The position numbers and the translations under genes were made by a program. 64,000 nt of DNA from Halovulum dunhuangense (GTDB lineage: Bacteria > Pseudomonadota > Alphaproteobacteria > Rhodobacterales > Rhodobacteraceae), in NCBI RefSeq assembly GCF_013093415.1, contig NZ_JABFBC010000002.1, positions 496,001-560,000 on the forward strand. The letters are read 5' to 3'. Below, in pieces: positions 33,372-40,862 of this stretch; the stretch's first letter is position 1; each line of letters starts with the position of its first letter. A model generated the notes under the pieces. That model was given only the letters and a program-made list of their open reading frames with translations. It did no database searches and had not been told where the DNA came from.

Positions 33372-34205
33372 TCAGCCGGGCATGCGGGACAGGATTTCCA
33401 GCGCCTGGGCGTGAACGCGCGCATCGCCCGCCGCCAGCACGCGCCCGCCGCGATGCGCGGGGCGCCCCTGCCAGTCGGTAACGACGCCCCCCGCCCCCTC
33501 GATCACGGCCTGTGGCCCCTGCACGTCATAGGGCTGGAGCCCCGCCTCGATCACCAGGTCGATCTGGCCGGCGGCCAGCAGCGCATAGGCGTAGCAGTCG
33601 GCGCCGTAGCGCGTGAGCCGCACGCGCGCGGCGACCGCCGCGAAGCCCGCCCGCTCATCCGGGGTGCCGACCTCGGGAAAGGTGGTGAACAGCGTCGCCG
33701 CCGACAGATCGGCGCAGGGCCGGGTTCGGATTTCCACCGGCGCCTCGCCGCGGCGCCGGAACTGCGCCTGGCCGAAGCCGCCGGTGAAGCGCTCGCCGGT
33801 ATAGGGCTGGTCGATGACCCCAAGCACCGGGCCGTCGCCCGCGTCAACCGCGACCAGCACACCCCAGACGGGCATGCCGGACAGGAAGGACCGTGTGCCG
33901 TCGATCGGGTCGATGACCCAGGTCAGGCCGGTGGTACCGGGACGGGCGGCCTCTTCCTCGCCAAGGATGCCATCGTCGGGACGAAGGGCCGCGAGAATGT
34001 CGCGCATCGCCCGTTCCGTCTGCCGGTCGGCGATGGTGACGGGGTCGAAGCCGGTTTCGCCGGCCTTGTTCTCGGCCGCCAGTCCAACCCTGCGGAAATG
34101 CGGCAGCGCGGCCTTTCCGGCGGCGTCGGCGACGCGATGTGCCACCGCCAGAAGCTCTTCGCGCAGGGCGTGCGGGATCGCTTTTGGCGATGGAACGGAG
34201 GTCAT
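33372..34205 (-). CDS. hisN: Histidinol-phosphatase, inositol-monophosphatase family (HisN)
   Basis: A 277-residue Mg-dependent phosphatase. The metal site is seen as EEEAARPG, WVIDPIDGTRSFLSG (DPIDGT) and the C-terminal QPYDVQGPQAVIEGAGG. The IMPase-type HisN branch is favoured by HFRR in the N-terminal helix and by DPVTIADRQTE. It removes phosphate from histidinol phosphate, the penultimate step of histidine synthesis. The ATG at 34205 is used, since an upstream TTG start is weaker. It follows the XRE regulator gene and convergently meets the SCP2 gene. Confidence 0.85.
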   Translation of the reverse strand: MTSVPSPKAIPHALREELLAVAHRVADAAGKAALPHFRRVGLAAENKAGETGFDPVTIADRQTERAMRDILAALRPDDGILGEEEAARPGTTGLTWVIDPIDGTRSFLSGMPVWGVLVAVDAGDGPVLGVIDQPYTGERFTGGFGQAQFRRRGEAPVEIRTRPCADLSAATLFTTFPEVGTPDERAGFAAVAARVRLTRYGADCYAYALLAAGQIDLVIEAGLQPYDVQGPQAVIEGAGGVVTDWQGRPAHRGGRVLAAGDARVHAQALEILSRMPG

Positions 34206-34224
34206 GGGTCTTCGGTGTTCCCGA

Positions 34225-34599
34225 TCAGGCAACGTCGCTCAGCACGCGCGCCAGGTCGAACAGCCTGCGGCGCTGCGCTTCGGGAATCGCGTAATAGCTG
34301 CGGATAAGCTCCATCGCTTCCTTGTCGGCCATCAGGTCGCGCGGCATCTCGCTGCCGGCGGCCTCGTGCTCGGCCGCCTCGGCGCCAAGCCCCTCGAAGA
34401 AAAAGCTGACATCCACGTCCAGAACGCGCGCGATGTCCCAAAGCCGCGAAGCGCTGACGCGGTTCATGCCGGTCTCGTATTTCTGGACCTGCTGGAACTT
34501 GATCCCGATCGCATCGCCCAGTTGCTGCTGGGTCATGCCCATGAGCCACCGGCGGTGCCGGATCCGTTGTCCGACATGCGCGTCCACAGGATGTTTCAT
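34225..34599 (-). CDS. XRE-family transcriptional regulator
   Basis: A 124-residue regulator. The helix-turn-helix is RIRHRRWLMGMTQQQLGDAI then KFQQVQKYETGMNRVSASRL, a P22-C2/Cro-type domain at about residues 10-65. The rest is helical with an acidic stretch (EAAEHEAAGSE). ATG at 34599 has GGGGGA five bases upstream and gives the usual MKHPVD N-terminus; a further ATG at 34632 is less likely. Short regulators of this kind are common in Rhodobacteraceae. The targets are unknown. Confidence 0.88.
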   Translation of the reverse strand: MKHPVDAHVGQRIRHRRWLMGMTQQQLGDAIGIKFQQVQKYETGMNRVSASRLWDIARVLDVDVSFFFEGLGAEAAEHEAAGSEMPRDLMADKEAMELIRSYYAIPEAQRRRLFDLARVLSDVA

Positions 34600-34792
34600 C
34601 TTGTCCCCCAAAGCATGAACCGTCTTTTTCACGGCTTACTGTTTACTCGACGCATTACCTTACGTCAGACGAAAGCTTATCTTACAACCAGGGCGATAGT
34701 CCAGCCAACTTAGTACTATCCCTGTCAGCAAGCAGAGACAATATATAAATAACTGAATGTACCCCCCCGGGGGGAGCGGGGGGATGGGGGTA

Positions 34793-36610
34793 TCAGCTTG
34801 CCGCCTTGGCGGCCCGCTTGCGCTCGTGGGGGTCGAGGTGGCGTTTGCGCAGGCGCACGTGATTCGGCGTGACCTCCACCAGCTCGTCGATGTCGATATA
34901 GGCGATCGCCTCTTCGAGGCTCATGCGCCGCGGGGGCGTGAGCCGAACCGCCTCGTCCGTACCGGAGGCGCGGACGTTGGTCAGCTTCTTGCCTTTCAGG
35001 GGGTTCACCTCGAGATCATTGTCGCGGCTGTGCTCGCCCAGGATCATGCCCTGGTAGACCTCTTCACCGGCGCCGATGAAGAAATGGCCGCGATCCTCCA
35101 GGTTGAAGATCGCATAGGGTACGGCCGAACCGCTCTCCATCGAGATCAGCACGCCCTGCCGGCGGCCGGGGATCGGACCGCGGTCGGGGGCCCAGCTGTG
35201 GAACACCCGGTTCAGGACGCCGGTGCCGCGGGTATCGGTCAGGAATTCGCCATGATAGCCGATCAGCCCGCGCGACGGCACATGCGCCACGATCCGGGTC
35301 TTGCCGCCGGTCGCGGTGCGCATCTCGGCCAACTCGCCCTTGCGCTGCGAGAGCTTGTCCACGACCACGCCGGAATAGGCCTCGTCCACGTCGATGGTGA
35401 CTTCCTCGATCGGCTCGTGGCGGATGCCGTCGATGTGGCGGAACAGCACCTGCGGGCGGGAGATCGACAGCTCGAACCCCTCGCGGCGCATGTTCTCGAT
35501 CAGGACGCCCATCTGCAACTCGCCGCGGCCCGACACCTCGAAGGCGTCGCCGCCCGGGGTGTCCTTGACCTGGATCGCCACGTTCGATTCCGCCTCGCGC
35601 ATCAGACGCTCGCGGATCACGCGCGACTGCACCTTGTCGCCGTCCCGGCCGGCAAGCGGGCTGTCGTTGATCGAAAAGGTGACAGAGATGGTGGGCGGGT
35701 CGATCGGCTGGGCCGGGATCGCCGCACCGACCGTCAGATCGCAGAGCGTGTCGGCAACGGTTGCCTTGGCCATGCCGGCCAGCGCCACGATGTCGCCCGC
35801 CTCGGCCATCTCGATCGGCTGCTGGGACAGGCCGCGGAAGGCCAGGATCTTCGAGACGCGGAAACGCTCGACTTCCTTGCCGTCGCGGCTGAGCGCGCGG
35901 ATGGTCTGGCCCGGCGTCAGGCGGCCCTGCTCGACCCGGCCGGTCAGGACGCGGCCCAGATAGGGATCGGCCGCCAGGGTGGTTGCCAGCATCGCGAAGG
36001 GCTTGTCCCGCTCGGCCAACTGCTTCGGGGCCTTGACGTGGGACAGGATCATCCGGAACAGCGCCGACAGGTCCTGGCGCGGGCCGTCCAGCGTCTCGTC
36101 GCACCAGCCGGACCGGCCGGAGGCATAGAGCGCGGGGAAATCCAGCTGCTCCTCGTCCGCGTCAAGGCTGGCGAACAGGTCGAACACCTCGTCCAGCGCG
36201 CGGTCGGGTTCCGCGTCGGGCTTGTCCACCTTGTTCAGGACCACGATCGGGCGCAGGCCAAGCGCCAGCGCCTTCGATGTCACGAACTTGGTCTGCGGCA
36301 TCGGGCCTTCGGCTGCGTCGACCAGCAGCACCACGCCATCGACCATCGAAAGGATTCGCTCGACCTCGCCACCGAAGTCGGCATGGCCGGGGGTGTCCAC
36401 GATGTTGATGCGCGCGCCCTGCCATTCGACAGAGGTGGCCTTGGCGAGGATGGTGATGCCACGCTCCCGCTCGAGATCGTTCGAGTCCATCGCCCGTTCG
36501 GCCACGGCCTGATTTTCGCGGAAAGAGCCAGACTGGCGCAGCATGGCATCCACCAGTGTGGTCTTGCCATGGTCGACATGCGCGATGATCGCGATATTCC
36601 GAAGTTCCAT
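34793..36610 (-). CDS. typA: Translational GTPase TypA/BipA
   Basis: A 605-residue ribosome-associated GTPase for 50S assembly and stress or cold adaptation. G-domain motifs: G1 [10 protein letters not shown]2 in RERGITI, G3 [10 protein letters not shown] and G4 NKVDKPDA. Domain II, III and V homology to EF-G continues with [20 protein letters not shown] and [20 protein letters not shown]. The C-terminal TypA-specific segment ends [25 protein letters not shown] lies upstream of the ATG. Divergent from the quinone oxidoreductase gene. Confidence 0.97.
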   Translation of the reverse strand: MELRNIAIIAHVDHGKTTLVDAMLRQSGSFRENQAVAERAMDSNDLERERGITILAKATSVEWQGARINIVDTPGHADFGGEVERILSMVDGVVLLVDAAEGPMPQTKFVTSKALALGLRPIVVLNKVDKPDAEPDRALDEVFDLFASLDADEEQLDFPALYASGRSGWCDETLDGPRQDLSALFRMILSHVKAPKQLAERDKPFAMLATTLAADPYLGRVLTGRVEQGRLTPGQTIRALSRDGKEVERFRVSKILAFRGLSQQPIEMAEAGDIVALAGMAKATVADTLCDLTVGAAIPAQPIDPPTISVTFSINDSPLAGRDGDKVQSRVIRERLMREAESNVAIQVKDTPGGDAFEVSGRGELQMGVLIENMRREGFELSISRPQVLFRHIDGIRHEPIEEVTIDVDEAYSGVVVDKLSQRKGELAEMRTATGGKTRIVAHVPSRGLIGYHGEFLTDTRGTGVLNRVFHSWAPDRGPIPGRRQGVLISMESGSAVPYAIFNLEDRGHFFIGAGEEVYQGMILGEHSRDNDLEVNPLKGKKLTNVRASGTDEAVRLTPPRRMSLEEAIAYIDIDELVEVTPNHVRLRKRHLDPHERKRAAKAAS

Positions 36611-36730
36611 CCGGGGACACCCTTGTCAGAAATGGGGGTTGCGCCCAAGCGCATTCCGCCGGACGTTCTGGCGAGGCACATAGTATTGTGCGGTGCGAAA
36701 AGCAACTGGCGTGATCGGCCGGAGGAAACC

Positions 36731-37714
36731 ATGCGCGCGATGTGTGTCCACGAAACCGGCAGGGGCATGCGGCTGGAGGATATCCCCGACCCCGCCCCCG
36801 GTCCCGGCGAAGTCCTGGTCGCGATCCATGCCTGCGGCGTGAATTTCGCCGATACGCTGATGGTCGAGGGGCGCTACCAGGAAAAGCCGCCCCTGCCCTT
36901 TACCCCCGGCATGGAGATCTGCGGCACGATCCGCGCGCTCGGCCCGGGCGTCGCGGGGCCAGCGCCGGGAACGCGGGTCGCGGCTTTCACAGGCTCGGGC
37001 GGGTTCGCGCAACTTGCAACGATCCCGGTCGAGCGCTGCGTGCCAGTGCCCCCATCCATGACCGACGCCCAGGCCGCGGGTTTTCTGGTGGCCTATGGCA
37101 CCAGCCATCTTGCCCTGTCCCACCGCGCCCGCCTGCAACCGGGCGAGACGCTTCTGGTGCTGGGGGCCGCGGGCGGCGTCGGGCTGACGGCGGTGGAACT
37201 GGGCGCGCTGATGGGCGCGCGGGTCATCGCCTGCGCGCGGGGTCGGGAAAAGCTGGCGGTCGCGCGCGCGGCGGGCGCGCATCACCTGATCGACAGCGAC
37301 ACCGCCGACCTGCGGGCCGAGGTCAAGGCGCTGGGCGGCGCGGATGTCTGCTATGACCCGGTCGGCGGTGCGCCTTTCGATGCGGCCCTGCGCGCGATGC
37401 GGCCCGAGGGGCGGATCCTGCCTGTCGGTTTTGCCAGCGGGGCGGTGCCGCAGATCCCTGCAAACATCCTTCTGGTCAAGAACCTGACGGTGATCGGCTT
37501 CTACTGGGGCGCCTATGCCAGCCTGCGCCCGGATCTGATGGCCGAAAGCCTGCGCCAGCTTTTCGCGTGGCATGAGGCGGGGCGGCTGCATCCGCATGTC
37601 AGCCATGTCCTGCCGCTGACGCAGGCACAAGAGGCGCTGGACCTGCTGCGCTTGCGCGCCGCGACGGGCAAGGTCGTGGTGCAGATCCGGGACGCATCCG
37701 GCAGCACTCTTTGA
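36731..37714 (+). CDS. NADPH:quinone oxidoreductase, zinc-independent MDR family
   Basis: A 327-residue medium-chain reductase. The N-terminal GroES-like part has ACGVNFADTLMVEGRYQ and PFTPGMEICGTI. The Rossmann domain has LLVLGAAGGVGLTAVELGAL, which binds NADPH. It lacks the structural zinc cysteines, as in quinone oxidoreductases. The tail PLTQAQEALDLLRLRAATGK is usual. ATG at 36731 follows GGAGG with good spacing. The physiological substrate is unknown. Confidence 0.9.
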   Translation: MRAMCVHETGRGMRLEDIPDPAPGPGEVLVAIHACGVNFADTLMVEGRYQEKPPLPFTPGMEICGTIRALGPGVAGPAPGTRVAAFTGSGGFAQLATIPVERCVPVPPSMTDAQAAGFLVAYGTSHLALSHRARLQPGETLLVLGAAGGVGLTAVELGALMGARVIACARGREKLAVARAAGAHHLIDSDTADLRAEVKALGGADVCYDPVGGAPFDAALRAMRPEGRILPVGFASGAVPQIPANILLVKNLTVIGFYWGAYASLRPDLMAESLRQLFAWHEAGRLHPHVSHVLPLTQAQEALDLLRLRAATGKVVVQIRDASGSTL

Positions 37715-37740
37715 CTGCCGCCGTTTAGGCGATAGGCTTG

Positions 37741-37764
37741 CGCCCGGTGAACGGGCGGAATTTT
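37741..37764 (+). terminator. Hairpin terminator after quinone oxidoreductase
   Basis: CGCCCG/CGGGCG stem with a five-base loop at 37741-37757, followed by GAATTTT. It lies 26 bases after the oxidoreductase stop and before the ribosome binding site of the rhodanese gene. The stem is short, so the call is moderate. Confidence 0.4.
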
Positions 37765-37793
37765 CGCGCCCCTGGAAAGCGATGGAGGACAGC

Positions 37794-38168
37794 ATGAAGA
37801 CCGCAGGAAAATACCTCGAAGAGGCGCACGCCATCGTCGAGCGGATCACGCCCGAGCAGGGCATCGAGCGGCACGGCGCCGGGAACGCCCTGTTCGTCGA
37901 CGTGCGCGATTCGGCAGCGATCGAGAAGTCGGGAACCATCGCGGGCGCCCTGCGCATTCCGCGCGGCTTTCTCGAATTCGCGGCCTGCGACACCTCTCAG
38001 TACTACAACCCGGCGATGAAGCGCGACGCCGAGATCGTGCTGGTCTGCGGCGCGGGCGGCCAGGCTGCCCTGGCCGGCAAGACCCTGAAGGAGATGGGCT
38101 ACGCCAAGGTCTACAATGTCGGCGGCATCGGCGATTGGGAAAAGGCCGGCGGCCCGATGGAGAAGTGA
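37794..38168 (+). CDS. Rhodanese-like domain protein
   Basis: A 124-residue single rhodanese domain. ALFVDVRDSAAIEKSG is the CH2-A-like region, the active loop is VCGAGGQAALAG with the catalytic Cys, and MGYAKVYNVGGIGDWEKAG closes the domain. These proteins carry sulfane sulfur. The ATG at 37794, with GGAGG at 37784-37788, is preferred over an ATG 12 bases upstream. It has no signal peptide. It is convergent with the LysR gene, across a GC-rich hairpin. Confidence 0.88.
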   Translation: MKTAGKYLEEAHAIVERITPEQGIERHGAGNALFVDVRDSAAIEKSGTIAGALRIPRGFLEFAACDTSQYYNPAMKRDAEIVLVCGAGGQAALAGKTLKEMGYAKVYNVGGIGDWEKAGGPMEK

Positions 38169-38204
38169 CAGGGTGGCGGGGGTGCTGGACGCATCCCCGC
38201 CCGC
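38169..38204. terminator. Possible bidirectional hairpin between convergent genes
   Basis: A GGCGGGG/CCCCGCC inverted repeat with a spacer of about 13 bases fills the short gap between the rhodanese and LysR stops. No T-run follows on either strand, so factor-independent termination would be weak. Confidence 0.3.
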
Positions 38205-39080
38205 CTATTGCGCCGCCACGGCCGCGAAACGCGGCTGATAGGCCTCGCGGACGAACTTCGCCACCGCGTCGGCCAGCGGCGCCTCGCCATTGGTGGAGGT
38301 GTACATGTTGATGGCCACCACCGGCAATTCCGGCAACGCCCCGCCATGGTCGATTATCTCGAGGTGCGGAACGGCGTTTCCGGCCAGGTTGGCATGGATC
38401 GCCAGATCGGCCGACACGACCGCGTCGACCGTGCGCGTGCTGTCAGAGTTCACCACCATGTCCCAGGCGATGCCGGCGTCGTCCAGCAGCCGCTGCACCG
38501 TGGGCCGGAAGATGCAGGCCGTCTCGAAGGCCAGCCGCAGCGGGCGCTGCCGCCAGGCGCTGCCAGCGGGCGCGCCGACCCACATGAGCGGCACGGTCTG
38601 AAGCGTCTCGCCACCGCGATCCACACCCTGTTCCGTGGTCAGGATCAGATCCAGTTCGCCACGGGCGAACTGTTCCTTCAGCGAGCGGGTGAAGGATGAG
38701 ATCAGTTCCACCCGAAGCCGCGGATACTCGGCCGCCACCCGCTGGAGCACCCCCGGCACATGCGGATAGACGATGTCGTGGGGCACGCCGATCCGCAGTT
38801 CGCCCTCGAAGGCGTCATCGCGCATCAGGCCCCAGACCTCGTCGTTGAGCGACAGCATGCGCCGCCCGTAGCTGAGCAGCTGCTCGCCCTGCGGCGTCAG
38901 CGCGACGCCCCGGCCGCGCCGGTTCAGAAGCGGCTGACCAAGGCTTTCCTCTAGCCGTTTCAACTGCATGGACACGGCGGACTGGGTCAGGTTCAGCTGC
39001 CCTGCGGCGCGGGTGACGCCGCCGGTTTCGGCAACGGTCACGAAGGCACGCAGCGCGGTCAGGTCGAGGTTGCGGGGCAT
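38205..39080 (-). CDS. LysR-family transcriptional regulator
   Basis: A 291-residue LTTR. The winged helix-turn-helix is LTALRAFVTVAETGGVTRAA, then LNLTQSAVSMQLKRLEESLG. The effector domain starts near residue 93 (GELRIGVPHDIVYPHV). It is divergent from a DUF1127 gene, and the 122-base gap holds inverted and direct repeats fit for LysR binding. The effector ligand is unknown. Confidence 0.93.
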   Translation of the reverse strand: MPRNLDLTALRAFVTVAETGGVTRAAGQLNLTQSAVSMQLKRLEESLGQPLLNRRGRGVALTPQGEQLLSYGRRMLSLNDEVWGLMRDDAFEGELRIGVPHDIVYPHVPGVLQRVAAEYPRLRVELISSFTRSLKEQFARGELDLILTTEQGVDRGGETLQTVPLMWVGAPAGSAWRQRPLRLAFETACIFRPTVQRLLDDAGIAWDMVVNSDSTRTVDAVVSADLAIHANLAGNAVPHLEIIDHGGALPELPVVAINMYTSTNGEAPLADAVAKFVREAYQPRFAAVAAQ

Positions 39081-39099
39081 ATCAACACCTGTGAACTGT

Positions 39100-39127
39100 C
39101 ACTTATGAATCATTCATTTCACTTATG
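39100..39127. promoter_or_regulatory. Repeats in LysR/DUF1127 divergent promoter
   Basis: ATGAAT-C-ATTCAT at 39105-39117 is a near-perfect inverted repeat. CACTTATG occurs twice, at 39100-39107 and 39120-39127, exactly 20 bases apart, close to two helical turns. Both fit binding of the divergently coded LysR regulator. The role is inferred from position. Confidence 0.5.
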
Positions 39128-39202
39128 TATTCCGAAAGCGCATATGGATCAACGTTCGCGATGAGTTGCGGGCTTTCATCAATTTTCTGAATGGAGAACA
39201 TC

Positions 39203-39421
39203 ATGGAACATGTTGTCACGGCAATGCCCGTGGTCAGCGCGCAGCGGGGCTCATGGCTCAAGCGGCTGCTGGCGGCGGTGATCGCACAGGACGAGGAATT
39301 CCGGCAGGGCCGCGCCTTCAACGCGCTGGACGACCACCTGCGCCAGGACGTGGGCCTGCTGCCCCATGCCAACCTGCGCCCTGCATCCTGGGATGCGCCG
39401 CTGCCGATGACCTTGCGCTGA
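39203..39421 (+). CDS. DUF1127 small protein
   Basis: A 72-residue protein with the Arg/aromatic-rich DUF1127 core near its C-terminal half: RGRAFNALDDHLRQDVGL after a helical SWLKRLLAAVIAQDEEF. DUF1127 proteins in alphaproteobacteria are small RNA- or stress-linked regulators (by family). Start ATG at 39203 with GGAGA five bases upstream; an ATG at 39191 is the alternative. Probably controlled by the divergent LysR regulator. Confidence 0.75.
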   Translation: MEHVVTAMPVVSAQRGSWLKRLLAAVIAQDEEFRQGRAFNALDDHLRQDVGLLPHANLRPASWDAPLPMTLR

Positions 39422-39475
39422 TGGCGGCGGGCCGAAGCCACCGACGGCGCAAGCCCTGAGCCGGGCGCGGTACCC

Positions 39476-40174
39476 TCAGTCCCGCGCCCGCTCGACCAGT
39501 TCGGCCACGAAGGGGCCGATATCGGCGACCATCGCCGCCACACCTTCGGCATTCGGATGGATCCCGTCCGGTTGCATCAGATCCGCGGCAGCGCCAGGAT
39601 CGGTCCCCATGCCAAGCCCCTGAAGGAAGAAGGGGTAGTAGACGGCATCGTACCGATCTGCCAGTTCCGGATACATCGCGTCGAAATCGCGCTTGAACTC
39701 GGGGCCGTAATTGCCCGGCGCGATCATGCCCGCCAAAAGCACCGGCAGCCCGCGCCCCGTCACCTCGGCCAGGATCGCCTCGAGGTTGGAGCGTGAGTTC
39801 GCGGGGTCGATGCCGCGCAGAAGGTCGTTGCCGCCCAGCGCGACGATCACCCCGTCGACATCGTCGGTCAGCGTCCAGCCGATCCGCGACAGCCCGCCCG
39901 CGGTCGTGTCGCCCGAGACACCGGCGTTCAGCACCTCGACTCCCTCGTGGCCGTTCGCGGCCAGCCAGTTCGCAAGCTGCGGAACGAAGCCCTCTTCGGG
40001 AGGCAGGCCATAGCCCTGGGTCAGGCTGTCGCCAAGCGCGGCGATCGTCACCGTGGCATCCTGCGCCTGCGCGGGAAGCGTCGCCATCGCCGCGACTGCG
40101 ACGATTGCCAGCTTGTGACGCGCGGCGCGTGCCCCATATCCAAGGCCAGTACCAAGCGAGGAAAGAGATTTCAT
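39476..40174 (-). CDS. Exported SGNH/GDSL arylesterase (TesA-like)
   Basis: A 232-residue esterase/thioesterase with signal peptide (KLAIVAVAAMATLPAQAQ). Block I GDSLTQGYG carries the catalytic Ser, block III is GGNDLLRG, and block V DGIHPNAEG gives Asp and His. Multifunctional TesA proteins hydrolyse thioesters and aryl esters in the periplasm. The ATG at 40174 sits head-to-head with the ABC ATPase gene: the two start codons share two bases. The same divergent pairing with ybbA/ybbP occurs in E. coli. Confidence 0.9.
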   Translation of the reverse strand: MKSLSSLGTGLGYGARAARHKLAIVAVAAMATLPAQAQDATVTIAALGDSLTQGYGLPPEEGFVPQLANWLAANGHEGVEVLNAGVSGDTTAGGLSRIGWTLTDDVDGVIVALGGNDLLRGIDPANSRSNLEAILAEVTGRGLPVLLAGMIAPGNYGPEFKRDFDAMYPELADRYDAVYYPFFLQGLGMGTDPGAAADLMQPDGIHPNAEGVAAMVADIGPFVAELVERARD

Positions 40175-40862
40175 GACCGAACCCGTGATTTCCCTGAAAG
40201 ATGCGCGCCTGTCCCTGCCCGGCAATGCCGGGATCGTGGACATCCTGAACGGGATCAGCCTGGATGTGGCCCTGGGCGAGACGCTGGGACTGGTCGGGCC
40301 GAGCGGGTCTGGCAAGTCGTCGCTCCTCATGGTCATGGGCGGGCTCGAGCGCGCCACCGGGGGATCGGTCATGGTCCTGGGCCGCGACATGACCGCCCTG
40401 GGAGAAGACGACCTGGCCCTGTTTCGCAGGGACAATATGGGCGTGGTGTTCCAGTCTTTCCACCTTATCCCGACGATGACCGCGCTGGAAAACGTGGCGG
40501 TGCCGCTGGAACTGGCCGGCGCGCGGGATGCCTTCGACCGCGCTGCGGAAGAGTTGCGCGCCGTGGGGCTGGGCGACCGGGTGGACCATTACCCGAGCCA
40601 GCTTTCGGGTGGCGAGCAGCAGCGCGTGGCGCTTGCCCGTGCCGCGGCACCGCGGCCGCGCATCCTGCTGGCGGACGAGCCTACCGGCAACCTGGATGGT
40701 GCCACGGGCGATGCGATCATGGACCTGCTGTTCGGGTTGCGCGACCGGCATGGCGCGACGCTGGTGCTGGTGACACATTCGCGTGAGCTGGCCGACCGCT
40801 GCGACCGGGTGATCCGGCTGCGCGACGGTCGCCTCGATACGCTGGCGCAGGCCGCGGAATGA
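40173..40862 (+). CDS. ABC transporter ATP-binding protein, YbbA/LolD-like
   Basis: A 229-residue ABC ATPase of the MacB/LolD type. Walker A is GPSGSGKSS, the Q loop FQSFHLIPTMT, the signature LSGGEQQRVALARA and Walker B ILLADEPTGNLD. The stop overlaps the ATG of the FtsX-type permease gene. The ribosome binding site would lie within the antisense start of the divergent esterase gene. The substrate is unknown; an envelope-related role is usual for YbbA/YbbP. Confidence 0.92.
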   Translation: MTEPVISLKDARLSLPGNAGIVDILNGISLDVALGETLGLVGPSGSGKSSLLMVMGGLERATGGSVMVLGRDMTALGEDDLALFRRDNMGVVFQSFHLIPTMTALENVAVPLELAGARDAFDRAAEELRAVGLGDRVDHYPSQLSGGEQQRVALARAAAPRPRILLADEPTGNLDGATGDAIMDLLFGLRDRHGATLVLVTHSRELADRCDRVIRLRDGRLDTLAQAAE

